From contig NC_010995.1 of the NCBI RefSeq assembly GCF_000019225.1, forward strand, positions 3,728,501 to 3,792,500: a stretch of DNA of 64,000 bases, read 5' to 3'. Every line of letters starts with the position of its first letter. The stretch's first letter is position 1. A program made the translations under genes and the position numbers. Shown in pieces: positions 63,849 to 64,000 of the stretch. The stretch comes from Cellvibrio japonicus Ueda107 (lineage in GTDB: Bacteria > Pseudomonadota > Gammaproteobacteria > Pseudomonadales > Cellvibrionaceae). A model generated the notes under the pieces. It was given only the letters and a program-made list of their open reading frames with translations, was not told where the DNA came from and made no database searches.

Positions 63849-63854
63849 AGCAGG

Positions 63855-64000
63855 CTATACGCTAAATGGCATAGCTGTGTCGTACTCCTCTAAGGTGGCC
63901 TCCAGAAATTCGTCACGATGAATTTTTGCTTTTTCTGACCATACACATAAAACTTTATTAGGCGTACTTCCGGAGTACCCCTCTACGGTCATAAGCTCAC
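63855..64000 (-). CDS. Partial cassette gene at the window edge
   Basis: The last 48 codons of a minus-strand frame, ending with TAG seven bases before the attC core. Readable residues include MTVEGYSGSTPNKVLCVW, then SEKAKIHRDEFLEATLEEYD and TAMPFSV. The ATG seen could be an internal methionine or the true start (45 aa). No family recognised. Confidence 0.5.
   Translation of the reverse strand, partial: ELMTVEGYSGSTPNKVLCVWSEKAKIHRDEFLEATLEEYDTAMPFSV

Overview
The window reads as chromosome of a saprophytic, polysaccharide-degrading gammaproteobacterium, most like Cellvibrio or a near relative. This is an inference from gene content: serine-rich linkers after lipoprotein signals, a multidomain lipoprotein pullulanase paired with a TonB-dependent receptor, a sialate/xylan-type O-acetylesterase, a PEP-CTERM protein, ScsB/DsbD, GltBD and Tex. 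No rRNA, tRNA or CRISPR array was recognised.

Layout. 0-10.3 kb is housekeeping on the minus strand: a degenerate HD-GYP protein, hemE, a Na/Pi cotransporter and gltBD. 10.5-17.4 kb holds a small lipoprotein, a FlgT-like protein, a flavin-dependent halogenase-like enzyme, oxyR, a CPA2 antiporter and a PEP-CTERM protein, followed by three exact-period 75-bp tandem repeats. 17.7-20.6 kb is a ThuA / PMT glycosyltransferase / PA14 operon. 20.7-23.4 kb is a redoxin-ScsB pair. 23.6-31.2 kb is a TonB receptor and a 1506-aa pullulanase, with twin palindromic operators upstream. 31.6-44.6 kb has a glycosyltransferase, flavoprotein, acetylesterase, DUF3144 protein, M16 protease, GIN-domain protein, tex, pyrF and yjdM.

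44.8-54.4 kb is a GC-rich accessory module. An octaheme/TPR cytochrome and two lipoprotein sulfatases with dockerin-like C-termini form one operon. It is followed by a histidine kinase / LuxR-type regulator pair. The same inverted repeat (ATACC-N8-GGTAT) lies upstream of the cytochrome operon and upstream of the regulator, which suggests the two-component system controls both. This is the best candidate here for an undescribed functional system.

55-64 kb is AT-richer. It begins with decayed NYN/LOTUS and SymE-like genes and continues as an integron gene-cassette array with several attC sites. Cassettes encode a PAP2-like protein, inverted CcdAB, an HNH nuclease, two possible PD-(D/E)XK-type proteins, a membrane protein and unknowns. 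One attC is split by a group IIC (attC-type) intron and another by an IS1182-family element flanked by AAC repeats. Most cassette genes are on the minus strand, so attI and the integrase should lie to the right of the window.
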